This document shows positions 61,184 to 64,000 of a stretch of 64,000 nt of DNA, piece by piece. The stretch spans positions 91,414,421 through 91,478,420 of the forward strand of contig CM062820.1 in assembly GCA_031772625.1 (NCBI GenBank), read 5' to 3'. The notes under the pieces were generated by a model that ran no database searches, was not told where the DNA came from, and was given only the letters and a program-made list of their open reading frames with translations. How positions within the stretch are numbered: position 1 is the stretch's first letter; each line of letters starts with the position of its first letter. Made by a program: the position numbers and the translations under genes. The DNA comes from Pinus tabuliformis (lineage: Eukaryota; Streptophyta; Pinopsida; Pinales; Pinaceae).

Positions 61184-62668
61184 TTTATTTATTTGAAAGA
61201 AATCAAACCCAAATTTAATCTAAATGAACTCAAAAAATTAAAATAAAAAATCAAATCTGAAATCTAAACTTACCAAAATATTAAACTTACCATACGCATG
61301 CTAAACCTATTGAATAGACAGAAGGTGAAAAAACGCGTTTTAGTGTGTAGCGATGCAGGTTTGCGTGAGAGGAATTTGACGGCGGCAGAGAGGACGCAGG
61401 AGAGAAAGGCTGCGCAGAGAGGAGAATGAAACAACCGGAGAAGGAGCTGTGTAGGGAGACCTGTTGCTGGTCGAAAATGGGCAGAGGTATGGCAGCGCAC
61501 AGGTGGACGGATAGGCAGGTGATCGATGGGAAGAAGCCTGCGTGGATGGGAGAAGAAAACGTGGGGCAGGACTGCGAATGGGGAGTGCTGAGCAGTATGG
61601 CAGCGATGAAGAATTTCGTAGGGATGATGGAGATGGCAATAATTTTGCAGGTTGCGTGGAGCGAATGTGATGAAGTCTGCAGCAGAGGTGGAATTACTGC
61701 ACGCAACAACGTGGAGCCCCAAAAAAAATCGACGCAGAGGCCACAGGTTCCAATATTTGTTTGCAGGTTTAGCAGACGGCGGCGTGGAGAAACTTTGTAG
61801 GGGCAAAGGATATGACTGCGCAGGTTTGGATGGCTGCGGATGCATGGAAAGAGAGAATTGGTAGAGGGTATGGCAGCAGCGAAAAACTGTGGCCCCTAAA
61901 AAAATTTCAAAATTTTTTCTGCAGCAATAAAACCCCAGGCAACAGTGAAAAATGAAAACGCAGGTAGCAGACCCGTAGTCCAGAAACTTGATTGAAATTT
62001 TAAACCCTTCCTGCTTTAGATTGCCTGATGGAAACCCTGATCAGATTGCTTGATGGAAAACCCTGAAAATTTTTCAAGATCTATACTTGCAACCTGCAAT
62101 GGCAAAAAAATAGAACACCCAAAAATAATATATGCAAGGATTAAACCTAAAAAGAAACCCAAAAACCAGCTAAAGAATTACAATATTTACAGATTAACGA
62201 CTCTAAGCAGCCAGATTTATCAATAATCCACATAAGTATTTTCAGAATTTTAAATTTTAGATAAGGTGCTTCAGGAAACCCTTAATGCATTTGCAACAAA
62301 AATTCTAATGATAAGCCCGGGATTAAAACTCACTGGGCTCTTTCAGAAAACGTAATCTGGGAGTTGGCTGGTTCAGCCGAGAACTTCCCCTAACGCCTGG
62401 TAAACTTAAAATTAAGGATATCCTGCACAACTTAAATCAACCATTAACATAGAGGGAGAAAACAACAGTGAAATTAAGATCAAATGGAGATACCTTCCAT
62501 TATATTTCAGAAATTAAACTATCATTCAAACCCCAGAGATCAGACAAGATACCTGTGCCTAAATCAATCTTCATCAAGCTATCATCAATGGCTGAAAATA
62601 AAATTATGCAGAAAAATAAAACATATTACAACATTTTCAGAAGAGTAACACCAGCAAGATTTTCACAA
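60288..62668 (-). repeat. diverged LTR copy of the gag-only family
   Basis: From 'CACGACAACGCTCAGA' and 'CCCTGATCCCCGATC' at 60288-60340 onward it follows the LTR of the gag-only element in order: 'GGTAGACCCT', 'ACCAGTGC', the A-rich block, 'GGGAGT.GGCTGGTTCAGCC.AGAACTTCCCC' near 62350, and 'GAGTAACACCAGCA' near 62644. There are many substitutions and indels. The right third of the LTR is missing. Long minus-strand open frames within it (61270-61845) are spurious. Confidence 0.7.
61116..61181 (+). repeat. (AT)n microsatellite
   Basis: About 33 uninterrupted AT units in the A/T-rich block of the diverged LTR. Confidence 0.95.
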
Positions 62669-62689
62669 TTTGACGTGCCATTTATATCT

Positions 62690-63850
62690 TTGCAACCTGC
62701 ATCGGTCATATGTTTCCTTGCCCATTTGTCAAGAACACATGTTGGAAGGTGGGTTTTTGATCAAAAGGTACTTTATTCATTTTGCAGTCAGGTGCTTATG
62801 CGTGTTTGTATTTGGGCATTTTGACATGGATTATTGGGTAACTTGAATGAAAGAAGGGTATTGACTTACTCTTGTTCCCTCACCTTAAATGAGGGGTTAA
62901 TTTTCAATCTTAGCTCATTGGGACCTCCCCTAATGGTCCATGGCTTTAGGAAGGGGCACTACTTGGGAAGCCATGGTTGCCCTATTCCATACTTATCATT
63001 TTGCATCTTACATTATGAGCCCCTATTCCACCTCCCTTTTTTGGGTCAACTAACCATCAGTTCATTGGTATTTGGCACTCACACATCCTCATACCTTGGG
63101 TAGGGCCTTCAAATGCACCCTGGGATGTTGATGCAGCTAAAAGAAAAAAGAAAGAACATATTGTGGCCACGAGAAAAATAAAAGAAAATCAAAATGCAAA
63201 AGATGGTCGAGACTTACAAATTAGCACGTGGGCAAAATCCAAGCATGAGATCTACCTGTATCATATGGCCATCACTCGGTTCTTGGGCCAATGTTTCCCT
63301 ATCTCATAGAACTCAAGGAACCCTTACATGTCCCAACCCTTGATGGGAGATGAACTACCCCATCCTAAAGTGGGTAATAATTGCTATACATCATACAAAG
63401 CATGCTCTCATTCCTTGAGCTACGAACAATAATACAAGGAAACTTCAAGAAAAAGTAGAGGGGTAGAAAAACAAAGGTTGAGGTAACTCATGCATCCACG
63501 TGCTCTCTCCTCACATCTATACACCCAAGATGAGGTACTCCATCGTAGCTGGTTCCTTTGACCATGGCACTTGTCCATGGAGTTCTTTCCCGTCCGTTCC
63601 ATCATTATTCATATGTCACCTATCAGTGGAAGGGTGGACCAAGGACATGTCACTTCCCTTTAGGGGTAGAGAATACCTATAGGGTCGTCTTTTAACCACT
63701 CCTACTTAGGGAGGTAACACCTTTACGTGACTAAGGCCCCAATTTTGGAAGAGAAGCCACATTTGAAGTGTTATTATGCCCATTTCTTTCAAGCTTGTTT
63801 CACTTAGATGTAATAATGATTAATGTCCCTAACGGTGAAAGTTGCAACAA
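62690..63850. repeat. unclassified dispersed repeat, copy 2
   Basis: Homologous in order to 30960-32160, with many substitutions and indels. It begins directly after the truncated LTR. Nothing coding is recognised. Confidence 0.65.
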
Positions 63851-64000
63851 TAGATATTGCGTGTGATTGGAAAGTGGTTCCATTTATAGGTATGGGCAAC
63901 TTAACTAGGGTCCACGTCCTCCAAAGGGACATATTTGTGAAAATTTCCGAATCTTTACAAATAGAAATCCTATTGCAGTCACTGGTTTAGCATCTCCTAC

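Larger units (their letters stand above)
58837..64000 (+). other. PRIM2: start of PRIM2 intron 9 (at least 5.2 kb)
   Basis: Contains anonymous sequence (58837-60280), a decayed LTR of the gag-only family, an (AT)n run and the second copy of the dispersed repeat. No later PRIM2 exon is recognised. Confidence 0.8.

Noticed and set aside
61270..61845. Minus-strand open frame of 191 codons with smaller overlapping frames
   Set aside because: Lies in a decayed LTR; composition is Ser/His/Pro-rich with no domain, and several overlapping frames exist there at once, as expected by chance in C/T-rich sequence.

Overview
The window is nuclear DNA of a seed plant, most likely a gymnosperm. This is inferred from a conserved eukaryotic gene with canonical GT-AG introns, one of them 45.4 kb long and packed with nested plant-type retrotransposons, and from the absence of any prokaryotic gene organisation. 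The species cannot be named from the sequence alone. One host gene is supported: the 5' part of the DNA primase large subunit gene (PRIM2, plus strand). Nine exons are placed (11254-12925 and 58352-58836). They give 243 codons plus 2 nt in one continuous reading frame. The C-terminal part, including the iron-sulphur domain, lies beyond the right edge. A compact promoter (E2F-type site 11166-11173, TATA-like box about 11192-11199) sits directly upstream of the start codon. Almost everything else is transposable-element sequence.

Layout. 1-8552: decayed Ty3/gypsy chromovirus (integrase and chromodomain remnants plus its 3' LTR). A shortened copia-type element (3576-7928, minus strand) is nested in that LTR, and a related LTR piece lies at the left edge. 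8553-11165: AT-rich intergenic DNA, a 279-bp TSD-flanked poly(A)-tailed retroposed sequence of unknown parent, and foldback MITEs with a 43-bp tandem repeat. 11166-12925: promoter and exons 1-6. 12926-58351: giant intron 6. It contains hAT-like non-autonomous DNA elements (14.9 kb, 49.3 kb, 56.5 kb), LINE debris, two solo LTRs of one copia family in opposite orientation (17.7 kb, 27.4 kb), and a tRNA-type SINE inside the second. It also holds a TSD-flanked complete but dead L1-type LINE (19228-25954, minus), a truncated gypsy element (about 36265-41244, minus) and a young gag-only retrotransposon with about 3.1-kb LTRs (41245-50775, minus). A truncated copia element (about 50776-53420, plus), an inverted-repeat hairpin (55249-55422) and anonymous repeats complete it. 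58352-58836: exons 7-9. 58837-64000: the start of another long intron with a decayed LTR of the gag-only family and a second copy of a repeat first seen near 31 kb.

How it fits together. The gene is a replication-fork housekeeping gene. The E2F-like site fits S-phase expression. The transposons are passengers within its intron: the longest coding elements (LINE, gypsy, gag-only element) lie antisense to the gene. Target-site duplications let several insertions be ordered. A SINE sits in a solo LTR, a hAT element sits in a retrotransposon LTR, and copia sits in a gypsy LTR.
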